A DNA stretch of 64,000 bases from the NCBI GenBank assembly GCA_021775735.1, contig JAJFHG010000038.1:1-64000 (forward strand). The letters are read 5' to 3'. Position 1 is the stretch's first letter, and every line of letters begins with the position of its first letter. A program made the position numbers and the translations under genes. Positions 1 to 13,288 of this stretch are shown here, in pieces. The notes under the pieces are model-generated. The model saw only the letters and a program-made list of their open reading frames with translations, was not told where the DNA came from and searched no databases. Source of the stretch: Hyphomicrobiaceae bacterium (GTDB lineage: Bacteria > Pseudomonadota > Alphaproteobacteria > Rhizobiales > Hyphomicrobiaceae).

Positions 1-59
1 CGTCATGACTCCTCAAGTGCGCAGGTGAGCGACGCAGCACTAGCTAGCGTGCAACGAAT

Positions 60-149
60 TGGCGGAGAGGGGGGGATTCGAACCCCCGATACGGTTGCCC
101 GTATGCCGGTTTTCGAGACCGGTGCTTTCAACCACTCAGCCACCTCTCC
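60..149 (-). tRNA. tRNA-Ser (anticodon CGA)
   Basis: Read on the minus strand this folds as a class II tRNA. The acceptor stem pairs GGAGAGG with CCTCTCC, followed by discriminator G and an encoded CCA. The anticodon arm CCGGT/ACCGG encloses the loop CTCGAAA, giving anticodon CGA, which reads the serine codon UCG. There is a long variable arm (CATACGGGCAACCGTAT region) and a T-arm with GGTTCGAATCC. The length of about 90 nt suits a serine tRNA. Coordinates include CCA. Confidence 0.96.
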
Positions 150-213
150 AAACAGGCTTTGGAACGAAGCAGGCTTGTAACGCGGCGGACAGCCTCGGTG
201 CAAGTGGTCGTCA

Positions 214-894
214 TCACGCATCAGAGAAATGGGCAATCTGGTGAAACAACACGCCGAACCATGTGTGAATTAACTGAAGCTCAAAACAGAACTGATCACC
301 GCCCTCGTCGCGGTGGATAATCGTCATCTGACCGGGCGATAAAAATCTTGGCAACATGAAGCGCACCGGTCCAGCCTCAAAAAAATATCGATTAGAGCGA
401 AAGACGAGCGCGCCATTGTCTTCGGTGACATCAAGCGTCATGCCGATGCCCGCACCGACGTACTCTTCAAGCCCTGTTGGACCCTGAAACCGTTTCTCTG
501 ACGTAATCGTCTGCGTGGTGCCGGACGGCCGCGTATAGGTCCGCACCCAATTTTGCGCCTCTGTTGTTTGGTTTTGCATCACAACGACGACTGCCGGACC
601 AGTTGCCCGATCATCGCGTGGCAAGGGTGATCCAATGAGACGTGCTGCCTGTGCAAGACACCGCCCAACAAAATTTAAATGTGTTTCTCTGACAACCCCT
701 TGATAAACAACACTTGTACCAGCGGGCAATCTTTTAGAAAACCGGCGCTGAACGGCGACTGGCAACCGCTGCCAGGCATCCAAACCAATTAATCGCAAAA
801 AGCGATAGTCAGGCTGCCCGCTAGCAATTCTTCCAGCGTCATATATTGGGGACGTGGAGGAAGCTGGCTCGTTTAGACCTTCAGCTTGCTCCAT
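214..894 (-). CDS. DUF4166 domain-containing protein
   Basis: This is a protein of about 226 residues that I assign to the DUF4166 family from its overall character: a hydrophilic N-terminal third, a segment rich in V/M (GPAVVVVMQNQ near residue 100), a W-R-TYTRPSG motif, and a C-terminal beta-rich part ending FELQLIHTWFGVLFHQIAHF. Family members are often linked with SDR or saccharopine-dehydrogenase-like proteins, but no biochemical role is established. The start is ATG at 894, with GTG directly before it at 897 as an alternative. It lies only a few bases after the stop of the upstream GbsR/MarR-like regulator, so the pair is probably cotranscribed and translationally coupled. Confidence 0.7.
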   Translation of the reverse strand: MEQAEGLNEPASSTSPIYDAGRIASGQPDYRFLRLIGLDAWQRLPVAVQRRFSKRLPAGTSVVYQGVVRETHLNFVGRCLAQAARLIGSPLPRDDRATGPAVVVVMQNQTTEAQNWVRTYTRPSGTTQTITSEKRFQGPTGLEEYVGAGIGMTLDVTEDNGALVFRSNRYFFEAGPVRFMLPRFLSPGQMTIIHRDEGGDQFCFELQLIHTWFGVLFHQIAHFSDA

Positions 895-898
895 CACC

Positions 899-1483
899 TT
901 ATACCCGTGTTACGCGCGTCGGCGTTTTCGTTTTTGGCGCGGTGACCAACCGTGTGATGGCACTGCCCATTTTGAGAAATTTGCGAAACCGCGATGTTGG
1001 CAATCGCATCACAGCCGAAAAACCACGGTCCACCGTCTCCACAACATCCAACATGCTGGCAAGTCGGGCGCGGGCCTGTTTGCTGATACGACGATCCTTG
1101 ACGGCGTCCTCCGTACACAGGCGCAAAACGTCAAGCGTTGGATCAATCTCGCGCGCCTTACGGCCCTCTGCAATCCGGCGCACCATCTCAAACATGTCTG
1201 CTTCCGCCTCATAGTGATCGCGCCTGTCCCCAAGCTGCGGAACACGGCGGATAAGACCCCATGACAAAAGTTCTTTCAGACTATTCGAGACATTGGATCG
1301 CGCAATGTGCAGCAGGCCAGAAATATCTTCCGCTGTGATTGGTTGATCTGAAACATAAAGCAGGGCGTGGATCTGAGACACGGATCGGTTGACACCCCAG
1401 ACCTGGCCCATTTCACCCCAGTGCAACACAAAACGATTTAGCGTTTGGGGGAGGCTTCCTTGTTTTTCTTTTATTTCTGTCAT
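899..1483 (-). CDS. GbsR/MarR-family transcriptional regulator
   Basis: This 194-residue protein has a winged helix-turn-helix in its N-terminal half. The stretch around residues 35-85 (SQIHALLYVSDQPITAEDIS, then ARSNVSNSLKELLSWGLIRR) is typical of GbsR/MarR-like regulators. It is followed by a GDRRDHYEAE wing and a helical C-terminal dimerisation region. Such proteins are dimeric DNA-binding regulators; the target here is unknown. The downstream DUF4166 gene starts about 5 bases after its stop, so that gene is the nearest candidate target or operon partner. An AT-rich stretch of about 100 bp separates the start from the next gene upstream. Confidence 0.85.
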   Translation of the reverse strand: MTEIKEKQGSLPQTLNRFVLHWGEMGQVWGVNRSVSQIHALLYVSDQPITAEDISGLLHIARSNVSNSLKELLSWGLIRRVPQLGDRRDHYEAEADMFEMVRRIAEGRKAREIDPTLDVLRLCTEDAVKDRRISKQARARLASMLDVVETVDRGFSAVMRLPTSRFRKFLKMGSAITRLVTAPKTKTPTRVTRV

Positions 1484-1605
1484 AACAGAAATATCGGAAA
1501 TTTAGGATTGTTTGTCAAGCACGCAGACAATGGACGTGGGATCAGGCTTGCAAGATTTTTGAAGAAATTTAAGCGACGGTTCACCTGCCAAAGGTGACCC
1601 GAGGA

Positions 1606-1902
1606 CTAGACAATCTCCGAGCGTTCGGGGTGTGGATTTGTGGTTTTGTCGCTCTGTTGGCGGTGCTCACGCGCCTCTTTTTTGAGCCGTCTTGGGAGGG
1701 CGACAAACACCGCGTAAAAATGACCAAGAATACCAAGGCCCCAGCCGAGAGCTGGCCACTGCGCCCAAAGTTGGTTGCCCTTGAGGAGATTGATGACGAA
1801 GAGCCCAGCGATGACCACCGCATAAATAAAGAAGTGCAAGTAAAAGCCACTGATCGCTTCGGCCTGTTCCCGCTTGTCATCTTCAGGCATGTAATCAACC
1901 AT
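1606..1902 (-). CDS. Small 2TM-domain membrane protein
   Basis: This is a 98-residue protein with two predicted membrane helices: roughly residues 20-42 (FYLHFFIYAVVIAGLFVINL) and 50-72 (ALGWGLGILGHFYAVFVALP). A positively charged tail follows. This matches the 2TM domain (PF13239), a small unit found alone or fused to histidine kinases, with no assigned function. I chose the ATG at 1902 because GGAGGG sits six bases upstream. A longer reading frame from 1959 lacks a ribosome-binding site. Confidence 0.72.
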   Translation of the reverse strand: MVDYMPEDDKREQAEAISGFYLHFFIYAVVIAGLFVINLLKGNQLWAQWPALGWGLGILGHFYAVFVALPRRLKKEAREHRQQSDKTTNPHPERSEIV

Positions 1903-2068
1903 TGTGCCCTCCATGAATTTGGGACTGACGGCGCCAAGACGCCCAAGCGTCAGCACCAATAGATGAAATATTACGACGTAACGATTAGGGCACCGACCAA
2001 AGCCGATACCCGTTCAATTTCTTCTAGCATGAGAGAAAGTCTAAGCCCAAGCCAAACCGGCAAAATTC

Positions 2069-3097
2069 TTAAGTTAAGCCAGGGTTAAAAACCCTGGTGG
2101 CGGGCTTGGAAGCCTCATATCCTTGTGCCATCAGCCGGCCAAGTGCTGCATCCGCAATCATAATAAGACGCGTTCGGTCATTTAAAATCGGTGGCTTTGC
2201 CCAGGCAAATTCAGGGTCAAAATCCATTGCCACCCGATGCATCTGGGCGGCCCTCCCGGCACTTTCTTGGCCGCGTGGTCGTCCTGTCCAGCCTGGCGCC
2301 TGCCAATGATTCGCCGCAACACCAGACCCTTCTAAAACATGCGCTTCAGTTTCAGTACGCTCAATAATAACGGTCTCGGTATTGCGTATGCCTGCCAATA
2401 AAAAGATGGCAGGTGTGGAGATCGGTGCTGTGGTTAAGCGTTCTTGCGCCGATTTAAAGTCGGGTGCCGTCTCGAAGACATGCCGCAACAGATGTGATGG
2501 TGTTGGATGGGGCATATTCCAAACACGATGGCGATTGGCTGCCCAATCAAACACTAAGTAACCTGATGATTTACGCATCGGCGCTTGATTGAGCGCTGCA
2601 GAAAACCGTCCTGGTGCAGATGCCGACAAGACGCCGGTGTAGCCGGGCCAGGTGAGCGTGGTAAACGGGCCCGCTTTTCCATCAACGTTGGCGGCCAAGA
2701 TATTGCGACCCAAACCTGGTGTGCGCCAATCCAGAACACGCGCAAGCCGTGCTGTTTTTTTGTCGGGCGATGGGGCAACGCGACAGGTGCAGCCCCACTC
2801 ATAATTGACGGAGAAAAAATAGGATCCGGGGCGGTCCAGCTTCTTGGCCACAGCGTCGATTTCGGAGAGATGCGCATTTTCCCAGCGCACCAGCCAAGCG
2901 CGTGAGACACGGTCCAGTTGGCGCAATACAGAACCCGGCACGCGCCGTGTCGCCAAATCGAGCAGGTGGTGAGCCCGGTCGATATGTACATCCAAGGTCT
3001 CAATGGCAAAATCAGGCCCTGTCTCGACAACGGGAATATCAATGAGATCAGCTTCGGAATTGGGCATCTCAGTTTGATTTTCTCGCGCTTCCAACAT
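2069..3097 (-). CDS. Ntn-type linear amide hydrolase (acid amidase/ceramidase-like)
   Basis: This is a 342-residue protein resembling the N-acylethanolamine acid amidase / acid ceramidase / choloylglycine hydrolase superfamily. These enzymes cleave linear amide bonds with an N-terminal-type cysteine nucleophile. The core signature is seen as YEWGCTCRV near residues 98-106, followed by an arginine-containing LARVLDWRTPGLG strand, then NILAANVDGKAGPFTTLTWP and GVLSASAPGRFSAALNQAP. There is no signal peptide, so it is probably cytoplasmic. The two cysteines of GCTC are both candidate nucleophiles. The gene stands alone, with about 340 bp before rplU. The substrate cannot be deduced. Confidence 0.68.
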   Translation of the reverse strand: MLEARENQTEMPNSEADLIDIPVVETGPDFAIETLDVHIDRAHHLLDLATRRVPGSVLRQLDRVSRAWLVRWENAHLSEIDAVAKKLDRPGSYFFSVNYEWGCTCRVAPSPDKKTARLARVLDWRTPGLGRNILAANVDGKAGPFTTLTWPGYTGVLSASAPGRFSAALNQAPMRKSSGYLVFDWAANRHRVWNMPHPTPSHLLRHVFETAPDFKSAQERLTTAPISTPAIFLLAGIRNTETVIIERTETEAHVLEGSGVAANHWQAPGWTGRPRGQESAGRAAQMHRVAMDFDPEFAWAKPPILNDRTRLIMIADAALGRLMAQGYEASKPATRVFNPGLT

Positions 3098-3437
3098 AGG
3101 GCTGGTTCTCTCAGGGTTCTTATTGGTATTTCATGTCCGCTTCGGGCGTTCATTCAGACTCCGCGAACGATATTAAACGTTGTTTATTTTGGGATGACCA
3201 TTGCTGAATACAAGGCCCTATTTCCGGCTGAGGTGCGGCCAAAGCGGCGTTGACAGACCCCTCCATCTCAGAGATAACAGCCGCTTCATGCTGTCTAGAA
3301 ATAGTCAGCAAATGAGCGCTGCCCGAGGCCCAGCCGACTTAGATCGGCTAACTCCTTGAAAGATCGCGATATTCGCGACGCCACAGGGCGCGGTAAAGAT
3401 CTTAATCGCACGCAAAGAAGTGCAGAAAGAGGCCCCG
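3098..3437. other. Intergenic region and rplU leader
   Basis: This divergent intergenic region separates the amidase gene (minus) from rplU (plus). It holds the promoter candidate listed at 3250. The untranslated leader that would follow contains two short hairpins: AGCCGA/TCGGCT at 3332-3349 and CGCGA/TCGCG at 3365-3377. I see no gene here. Confidence 0.5.
3250..3278 (+). promoter_or_regulatory. Candidate sigma-70-type promoter for rplU-rpmA
   Basis: A perfect TTGACA at 3250-3255 is followed by a 17-base spacer and GATAAC at 3273-3278. It lies about 160 bp upstream of the rplU start and points toward it. This is inferred from sequence match alone. Confidence 0.45.
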
Positions 3438-3749
3438 ATGTACGCTGTCATTAAGACAGGCGGCAAACAGTATCGCGTCGAAAAAGACGACGTGCTGACC
3501 GTTGAAAAGCTCGACGGTGATGCTGGTGCTAAAATCGAATTTTCCGATGTGTTGATGGTTGGCGCCGGCAAAAGCGTCAAAATTGGTACGCCTGCTGTTT
3601 CCGGCGCTAAAGTTTCCGCCGAACTGGTTGAACAAACCCGCGGCCCAAAACTCATCGCGTTTAAAAAGCGTCGGCGCAAGAATTCACGGCGCAAGAAAGG
3701 TCATCGTCAAGACCTCTCCAAAATCCGCATCACAGCAATCAAGGGCTAA
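3438..3749 (+). CDS. rplU: 50S ribosomal protein L21
   Basis: This 103-residue ribosomal protein starts [14 protein letters not shown], the hallmark N-terminus of L21, which binds 23S rRNA in the large subunit. The basic [14 protein letters not shown] segment near the C-terminus is also typical. The ATG at 3438 is preceded by AGAAAGAGG; an upstream ATG at 3420 would add six unconserved residues. It ends plainly, without the helix-hairpin-helix extension that some alphaproteobacterial L21 proteins carry. rpmA follows 36 bp downstream, the standard L21-L27 operon. Confidence 0.97.
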   Translation: MYAVIKTGGKQYRVEKDDVLTVEKLDGDAGAKIEFSDVLMVGAGKSVKIGTPAVSGAKVSAELVEQTRGPKLIAFKKRRRKNSRRKKGHRQDLSKIRITAIKG

Positions 3750-3785
3750 CGCCTGTCCGACAAAGACTTATGAGGACTTGAACCC

Positions 3786-4058
3786 ATGGCACATAAAAAA
3801 GCAGGCGGCTCGACAAAGAACGGTCGCGATTCAGAATCCAAACGCCTCGGCATTAAACGCTACGGCGGCGAACACGTTATCCCTGGCAATATTATCTGCC
3901 GCCAGCGTGGCACAAAGTGGCATCCAGGTTCTGGTGTCGGCCTTGGAACAGACCACACCATCTTTGCTGTTGAAGAAGGCAAGGTGGAATTCAAAACCAA
4001 ACGCAATGGCCGCACTTTTATTTCTGTCGTCCCAGGAAAAGACGCAGCCGCAAACTAA
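3786..4058 (+). CDS. rpmA: 50S ribosomal protein L27
   Basis: This 90-residue protein begins [20 protein letters not shown], the conserved L27 N-terminus that reaches toward the peptidyl transferase centre. The family motifs [15 protein letters not shown] and [14 protein letters not shown] are present. It is the second gene of the rplU-rpmA operon. A strong intrinsic terminator follows at 4089-4124, so transcription of this pair probably ends before the acetyltransferase gene. Confidence 0.98.
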   Translation: MAHKKAGGSTKNGRDSESKRLGIKRYGGEHVIPGNIICRQRGTKWHPGSGVGLGTDHTIFAVEEGKVEFKTKRNGRTFISVVPGKDAAAN

Positions 4059-4088
4059 TCTGCTGGCAACAAACTTCGCTAAATGTTT

Positions 4089-4124
4089 AAAAAGGGAGAT
4101 GGGGCAATACCCGCCTCCCTTTTT
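4089..4124 (+). terminator. Intrinsic terminator after rpmA
   Basis: A stem AAAAAGGGAG pairs with CTCCCTTTTT around a loop of about 16 bases and ends in a T-run. It lies 30 bases after the rpmA stop and before the GNAT start at 4155. Confidence 0.85.
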
Positions 4125-4154
4125 TGTTTCTTGGTTCGGGAGTATCATAGCGTC

Positions 4155-5749
<1,595 letters not shown>

Positions 5750-5815
5750 GGTCCTCGAGAGAAACTCGAAGAGAGCATTGCGCCACGCGTTTATAGATGC
5801 AACGTTCGGCAATGA

Positions 5816-7885
<2,070 letters not shown>

Positions 7886-7907
7886 CGAAAAGGCCCATGA
7901 CGCGAGG

Positions 7908-9218
7908 CTACTCTGCAGCGCTCGCCACGTCGAGATCCAACTGATCGGCAGGCTTTTCGAACATCGCATCATCAAAGCGGCCTTCCAGGCGATCGACAAC
8001 CAGAGACACCGTCGCATCGCCAGTAACGTTGACCGCCGTGCGCGCCATATCAAACAGGCGGTCCGTTGCAAGAATATAGGCAATGCCAGCCGCTGGTATC
8101 CCGACAACACCAAGCACAACGGAAAGCGTAACAAGCGATGCACTTGGCACCGCAGCTACACCAACGGACACCACGGCAGACATCACTGCCAGCAAAACAT
8201 ACTGCATTATCGACAGGTCAATACCATACATGTGAGCGATAAAGATCGCATACGTGCATTGCGCAATTGCTGTTCCATCCATGTTGACTGTCGCACCAAA
8301 GGGCACCGTGAAACTAGACGTCTCACGCGACACGCCCATCTTTTGTTGCAGAACGCGCTCGTTGAGCGGGATGGTAGCTGCACTTGATGCTGATGAAAAT
8401 GCAAACAACTGAACTGGTGCGATTTTGCGGAAAAACGTTCGCAAACTCACTTTGCCGAACATTTTGAGCAATCCACCATAGGTGAGGAGCACGTGAAGCA
8501 TCAGCGCAAGGAAACCCACCGCCAACATCTGAGCCAGCGCTGAAAATACCTTGTAGTCCTGTGTCGCAACCATCCAGGCGATGAAGGCAAAAACCGCAAA
8601 CGGCATCAATCGAATGACATAGTCTATAAAACGATAAATCAAACGCGTGACGGCGCGCAGCATATCTTCCAATAATTCTCCGTGAGCACTATCTTCGCCC
8701 GTCTTCATCACCAGAATGAGCATGCCAACGGCCACAGCAAACACGATGGCTGCCAATGTATTGCCTTCAACAAACGCCTTGAGCAGGTTGTCCGGGATGA
8801 TGGTAAATACAGTGCCCCAGAAGCCAGCATAGTTGTTGGCACCCTGGGTGATCTTTGTAAGGTCGCCTGCAGGCAACTGATCGGCTGCCGGAATGTTGAT
8901 GTACTGAAACGCGACGCCTGCTACGGTCACAGCAATCAGCGTAGCAAACAACGTCGTCAACAAGTAAAGACCAAAAGATAGACCACCAACACGCGCCGCC
9001 TTGCCAACTTCTTTCAGCTCAAGCACAGACATTGCAATTGATGCGAAGATCAACGGCACAATAATCATCTTAATCAAGCGCAGAACGATATCACCCAGCG
9101 GTTTAATCGCTGGACCAACGGCTGGAAAAAGATATCCGACAATGGCACCGACAATAACGGCAATGCCAAGTTGTTGCAGCATGTTGAGGCTGAACCAGGA
9201 TCGGAGAAGTGCGCGCAT
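7908..9218 (-). CDS. Dicarboxylate/amino acid:cation symporter (DAACS family)
   Basis: This 436-residue membrane protein belongs to the glutamate/C4-dicarboxylate transporter family (GltP/DctA). The sequence shows multiple hydrophobic helices from FSLNMLQQLGIAVIVGAIVG onward. It has the family hairpin with a serine-rich stretch (FAFSSASSAATIPLNERVL), the NMDGTA motif (VNMDGTAIAQ) in the substrate-binding helix, and the late AAVPSASLVTLSVVL re-entrant segment. It would import glutamate, aspartate or C4-dicarboxylates with Na+ or H+. It stands alone, tail-to-tail with fadH and 22 bp apart. Confidence 0.92.
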   Translation of the reverse strand: MRALLRSWFSLNMLQQLGIAVIVGAIVGYLFPAVGPAIKPLGDIVLRLIKMIIVPLIFASIAMSVLELKEVGKAARVGGLSFGLYLLTTLFATLIAVTVAGVAFQYINIPAADQLPAGDLTKITQGANNYAGFWGTVFTIIPDNLLKAFVEGNTLAAIVFAVAVGMLILVMKTGEDSAHGELLEDMLRAVTRLIYRFIDYVIRLMPFAVFAFIAWMVATQDYKVFSALAQMLAVGFLALMLHVLLTYGGLLKMFGKVSLRTFFRKIAPVQLFAFSSASSAATIPLNERVLQQKMGVSRETSSFTVPFGATVNMDGTAIAQCTYAIFIAHMYGIDLSIMQYVLLAVMSAVVSVGVAAVPSASLVTLSVVLGVVGIPAAGIAYILATDRLFDMARTAVNVTGDATVSLVVDRLEGRFDDAMFEKPADQLDLDVASAAE

Positions 9219-9348
9219 CTGGTGGGTTTCCTGCAGGTAAGAGGCAAATCAATCGCTCTAGAGAGATCTAGACCAATCACAAAGGCAACACCAGCGCCCA
9301 GCGCATACTTCTCCTCGTCCTCAACGCGTCTTGGCCGTTCAACCCATC

Positions 9349-9768
9349 CTAAATCAAACCAAGCAAGGCAAAACCCATGGCCAGCAAACAACCAAGTGCC
9401 ACGAAGAACGTCAGCGTCCTGAGAACGGGAATGCCAACTAGATAGGTCACGTAATGCGCGAGTCGAGCAAAGAAATAGATCTTGGCAGCAGCCGCAACGA
9501 GGGCAACGGCAAGTCCGGTCACATGGGAGGTTAGAACCAACGCTGCAAGCACTGGCAATCCTTCAAGCGCATTACGGTGGGCCGCATAGGCGCGCTTGGC
9601 CCATGTTGCAGGATGTTCTTCAGGTTGATCAAAGCCGCCGGTTCCATAGTTGGAATATCCAAGTGCAGACATAAAGCCGACGCGCCCGATACGTTCTATC
9701 ACATAAGGGACTGCAAAAAATGTTGTCGCAATCGCAGACATCACCAACCAGTATAGAGCTTCCGTCAT
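9349..9768 (-). CDS. MAPEG-family membrane protein
   Basis: This 139-residue protein has four predicted membrane helices. The MAPEG signature region is seen as AAHRNALEGLPVLAALVL near residues 62-79, followed by AAAKIYFFARLAHYVTYLVG. MAPEG proteins include glutathione-dependent membrane transferases. The neighbouring divergent gene encodes a soluble glutathione S-transferase, which suits a shared link to glutathione metabolism, but that pairing is inference. About 230 bp of shared upstream region separates the two starts. Confidence 0.88.
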   Translation of the reverse strand: MTEALYWLVMSAIATTFFAVPYVIERIGRVGFMSALGYSNYGTGGFDQPEEHPATWAKRAYAAHRNALEGLPVLAALVLTSHVTGLAVALVAAAAKIYFFARLAHYVTYLVGIPVLRTLTFFVALGCLLAMGFALLGLI

Positions 9769-10000
9769 CGTTCACCTCCCTGTTTCAACTTATTTCAAGC
9801 CCGCAAAATGCCAGTTCTTCATCGTTACGTTTAAGAGTAGACAGATCCTGATTATCACTTCACCGATGGTTGTGAAAAACTGTAACATTTCAATTATGAA
9901 ACTGAAACAGAGATAGCAGCGTAACTTAACCTTGTGCGAATGCGACGTTACATGCAGATTGCTATTCGACCGACCACAGAGCAACGTGAAAAGGCTTTCC

Positions 10001-10600
10001 ATGTATACACTGATTGGTTCTCCCAAAACGCGTGCATTCCGTGTCTTATGGATGCTCGAAGAGTTGGGTGTTGACTATGAAATCAACCCCGCTGCTCCCC
10101 GTAGCGAAGAGGCCAAAGCCTTCAATCCATCCGGCAAAGTGCCAGCACTGAAAGTCGGCGATGATATCATCATTGACTCTGTTGCAATCTGCCAATTCCT
10201 AGCCGACAAGCACGGCAAGCTGACAGCACCGGCTGGTAGTATAGCGCGCGCGCACCAAGATAGCTGGACACAGTTCGCCATGGACGACATCGAACTGCCG
10301 CTATGGGTTTATGCCAAGCATGATTTTATCTTGCCAGAAGACCTGCGCAGCGAAGCGGCACAAAAAGCCTGCGCATTTGATTTTGAGAAAGCGATTGCAA
10401 CGTTTGGTGAACGCCTCGGCGGTAAACGCTTTGTAATGGGTGATGAGTTCACTGTGCCGGACCTCCTACTTGGCCATTGTGGCAAGTGGGCGCAAAATGG
10501 ACCTGGATGGGCGCTCCCTGAAGGCCCCGTCGCAGACTATTTTGCCCGCGCGGTTGACCGCCCGGCCTACCAGCGTGCAGACAAAATCCGCAGCGCTTAG
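10001..10600 (+). CDS. Glutathione S-transferase
   Basis: This is a 199-residue GST with a thioredoxin-like N-terminal domain (MYTLIGSPKTRAFRVLWMLE; cis-proline motif GKVPALKVGD; glutathione-contacting DSVAICQFLADKHG) and a helical C-terminal domain. It would conjugate glutathione to electrophiles or act as a glutathione-dependent reductase. The start is ATG 10001; a longer frame from 9932 adds 23 residues unlike GSTs. It is divergent from the MAPEG gene. Confidence 0.92.
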   Translation: MYTLIGSPKTRAFRVLWMLEELGVDYEINPAAPRSEEAKAFNPSGKVPALKVGDDIIIDSVAICQFLADKHGKLTAPAGSIARAHQDSWTQFAMDDIELPLWVYAKHDFILPEDLRSEAAQKACAFDFEKAIATFGERLGGKRFVMGDEFTVPDLLLGHCGKWAQNGPGWALPEGPVADYFARAVDRPAYQRADKIRSA

Positions 10601-10798
10601 GCCCGCACAGCCACAAACTCACACCCTCTAGCGCCAGTTGGCAACACACCACAGCGGTTAGGGCTTTATTTGTTCGACCCACACCCTGTATGATCGCGCT
10701 CAACTTCAGCGCGGTTTGAGTTGCCTGTGCCCCTTTAGGGCGTGGCACAGCTTTGGCGCATCTGAAGGTCCATAATAGAACACCGACCGTTGAGATCC

Positions 10799-11938
10799 AT
10801 GACCGCGCCAAACCAACGTCCTGAATGGCACGATGCCAAACGCATTGTCGTAAAAATCGGCTCCGCCCTCTTAAATGAACCGGGTACCGGCACACTCAAG
10901 GAAGCGTGGCTGGCGTCGATACTGGCAGATGTCGCAGAACTGCGAGAAGCTGGCAAAGAGGTCGTTCTAGTCTCGTCTGGTGCTGTCGCATTGGGACGTG
11001 GCAAGCTGGATTTGCCAAGCGGTCCCCTAAAATTAAAGCAATCACAAGCTGCCGCCGCCGTCGGTCAGATCACACTGGCGCACGCCTACCAGAAACTAGG
11101 TGCCATCTATGGTTTGCAGATTGCACAAGTGTTGTTGACGCTTGGTGACACCGAAGAACGCCGCCGCTATCTCAACGCGCGCCACACGTTGCAGGAGTTA
11201 CTGCTGCTTGGTGCGCTGCCTGTCATCAATGAAAACGATACGGTTGCATCAGCAGAAATTCGATACGGCGACAATGATCGATTGTCTGCGCGCGTGGCCG
11301 CCATGGTGTCCGCCGACTGCCTGGTTCTCCTTTCAGATGTTGATGGGCTCTATACAGCCCCGCCTGACCAAAATCCGGATGCCAAACACATCCCCGTCGT
11401 TAAAGAAATTACGCCTGAGATTGACGACATGGCGGGCGATGCCGGTACTGAGCTCTCAAAAGGTGGCATGAAAACCAAAATTGATGCCGCTCACGTGGCT
11501 CGTATCGCAGGCATTCACATGGTGATTTCCTCCGGCCATTGCTCACACCCGCTGAAAGCTATTTCCGACGGTGCCAAGTGCACGTGGTTCCTTGCCTCGT
11601 CCGACCCGGTCACGGCAAAGAAAAAATGGATCGCCAGCCAACTGGAACCACAAGGATCTGTCACTGTTGATAACGGAGCAGTGAAGGCGTTGGCCAATGG
11701 CAGCTCTCTCCTGCCTGCGGGTATGACGGATGTTGACGGCGACTTTGATCGTGGCGACGCCGTGATCATTCGCGCGCAAGATGGTCATGAGCTTGGCCGC
11801 GGCTTGGCGGGCTATAATTATGCGGACGCCAAGCGTCTCATCGGACGACAAAGCGATGAAATAGAAGAAATTCTAGGCTATAGATTTGGCGATGCGTTTA
11901 TCCATAATAGTGACCTGGCATTCGAGAAACTAGGGTAA
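10799..11938 (+). CDS. proB: Glutamate 5-kinase
   Basis: This 379-residue enzyme phosphorylates glutamate in the first step of proline synthesis. The amino acid kinase domain (about 1-260) has [25 protein letters not shown] and [10 protein letters not shown] motifs. A C-terminal PUA domain (about 280-375) carries [20 protein letters not shown] and [12 protein letters not shown] 10799 is chosen over a TTG nine bases earlier. The upstream 200 bp hold an imperfect hairpin (TGTGCC/GGCACA near 10728-10747) but no gene. proA follows seven bases after the stop. Confidence 0.97.
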   Translation: MTAPNQRPEWHDAKRIVVKIGSALLNEPGTGTLKEAWLASILADVAELREAGKEVVLVSSGAVALGRGKLDLPSGPLKLKQSQAAAAVGQITLAHAYQKLGAIYGLQIAQVLLTLGDTEERRRYLNARHTLQELLLLGALPVINENDTVASAEIRYGDNDRLSARVAAMVSADCLVLLSDVDGLYTAPPDQNPDAKHIPVVKEITPEIDDMAGDAGTELSKGGMKTKIDAAHVARIAGIHMVISSGHCSHPLKAISDGAKCTWFLASSDPVTAKKKWIASQLEPQGSVTVDNGAVKALANGSSLLPAGMTDVDGDFDRGDAVIIRAQDGHELGRGLAGYNYADAKRLIGRQSDEIEEILGYRFGDAFIHNSDLAFEKLG

Positions 11939-11945
11939 GAAAATC

Positions 11946-13250
11946 GTGAACGACGTAATCCCAGCAACAATAGACATCGACCACGCGAACGATACGTCAA
12001 GCGTTATGTCTGTACTTGGCCAGGCCGCACGTGCAGCAGCGCGCGTCATGGCGCAAAGCCCACGTGAAGCTAAAGACCTCGCCCTAAATGCCGCCGCAGC
12101 GCACCTGCGCGCACATGTGCCTGACATCATCATCGCCAATGCCAAAGATATCACCGCTGCAAAAGAGGCAGGACGACCCGACGCGTTTATTGATCGGCTT
12201 ATGCTTGATGAAAGTCGTGTTGAAGGCATTGCCCAAGGCCTTGAAGCAATCGCAAAGCTTGATGATCCAGTTGGTACGACGTTGGCCGAGTGGAGCCGCC
12301 CCAATGGGCTAAAAATTGAACGCGTGCGTGTCCCGCTCGGTGTCATTGGTATCATCTATGAAAGTCGGCCAAACGTGACAGCCGATGCGGGTGGGCTTTG
12401 CCTTAAAGCGGGCAATGCAGCCATCTTGCGTGGCGGCTCGGACAGCTACCACTCCAGCACGGCAATCTTGGCCTCGCTAAGTCACGGCTTAAACCAAGCC
12501 GAACTGCCTGACGCCGCTATACAATTGGTACCAACCACGGATCGTGCTGCAGTTGGTCAGATGTTGGAAGGGCTTGACGGCAGCATCGACGTTATTGTTC
12601 CGCGTGGTGGCAAAAGCCTGGTTGCACGTGTTCAAACCGAGGCACGCGTTCCTGTCTTTGCCCACCTTGAAGGCATCTGCCACACCTATGTTGATCGCGG
12701 CGCAGATCTTGATGATGCGGTCAACATTGTTGTCAACGCCAAGATGCGCAGGACTGGCATATGCGGTGCCACGGAATGCGTGCTCATCGACTCCGGAGCA
12801 GATGAAGATTACATCACACCGATTGTTAGGGGCCTGCTTGAGGCGGGATGCGAAGTACGTGGCGATGCGGCCGCACAAGACGTCGACAACCGCGTCGTCC
12901 CTGCAACCGCGAATGACTTTGGTCACGAATTTTTGGATGCCATTGTCGCGGTCAAAACCGTTGATGGCGTGGATGGCGCCATCGAACACATTGCAAAGCA
13001 TAGCTCGCAGCACACAGATGCCATCCTAACCGAATGCTATGGCACAGCAGAACGTTTCCTCAATCACGTCGATTCTGCCATTGTGATGCATAACGCCTCA
13101 ACACAGTTTGCAGATGGCGGTGAATTTGGCATGGGCGCTGAAATCGGGATTGCAACGGGCAAAATGCACGCCCGTGGGCCTGTCGGCGTCGAACAACTGA
13201 CAAGCTTTAAGTATCTGGTACGTGGAACGGGGCAAACGCGGGCAAAGTGA
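11946..13250 (+). CDS. proA: Glutamate-5-semialdehyde dehydrogenase (gamma-glutamyl phosphate reductase)
   Basis: This 434-residue NADPH-dependent reductase converts gamma-glutamyl phosphate to the semialdehyde, the step after ProB. The family core includes [20 protein letters not shown], the nucleotide-binding GGSDSYHSS segment and the catalytic cysteine in [13 protein letters not shown]. The GTG at 11946 follows proB by seven bases but has only a weak ribosome site. ATG at 12006 ([14 protein letters not shown]) would give the usual family N-terminus and about 414 residues and is a real alternative. Confidence 0.96.
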   Translation: MNDVIPATIDIDHANDTSSVMSVLGQAARAAARVMAQSPREAKDLALNAAAAHLRAHVPDIIIANAKDITAAKEAGRPDAFIDRLMLDESRVEGIAQGLEAIAKLDDPVGTTLAEWSRPNGLKIERVRVPLGVIGIIYESRPNVTADAGGLCLKAGNAAILRGGSDSYHSSTAILASLSHGLNQAELPDAAIQLVPTTDRAAVGQMLEGLDGSIDVIVPRGGKSLVARVQTEARVPVFAHLEGICHTYVDRGADLDDAVNIVVNAKMRRTGICGATECVLIDSGADEDYITPIVRGLLEAGCEVRGDAAAQDVDNRVVPATANDFGHEFLDAIVAVKTVDGVDGAIEHIAKHSSQHTDAILTECYGTAERFLNHVDSAIVMHNASTQFADGGEFGMGAEIGIATGKMHARGPVGVEQLTSFKYLVRGTGQTRAK

Positions 13251-13288
13251 TCTAAAGTTTCTGGCACGTATAAAGACGAGACACCTGA

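Noticed and set aside
3-236. Open frame of 77 residues across the tRNA-Ser
   Set aside because: It runs through the tRNA gene; its AEWLKAPVSKTGIR-like text is the usual artefact of translating tRNA-Ser.
854-1264. Plus-strand frames of more than 100 residues
   Set aside because: They are antisense to the GbsR/MarR-like gene, which has a clear family fold.
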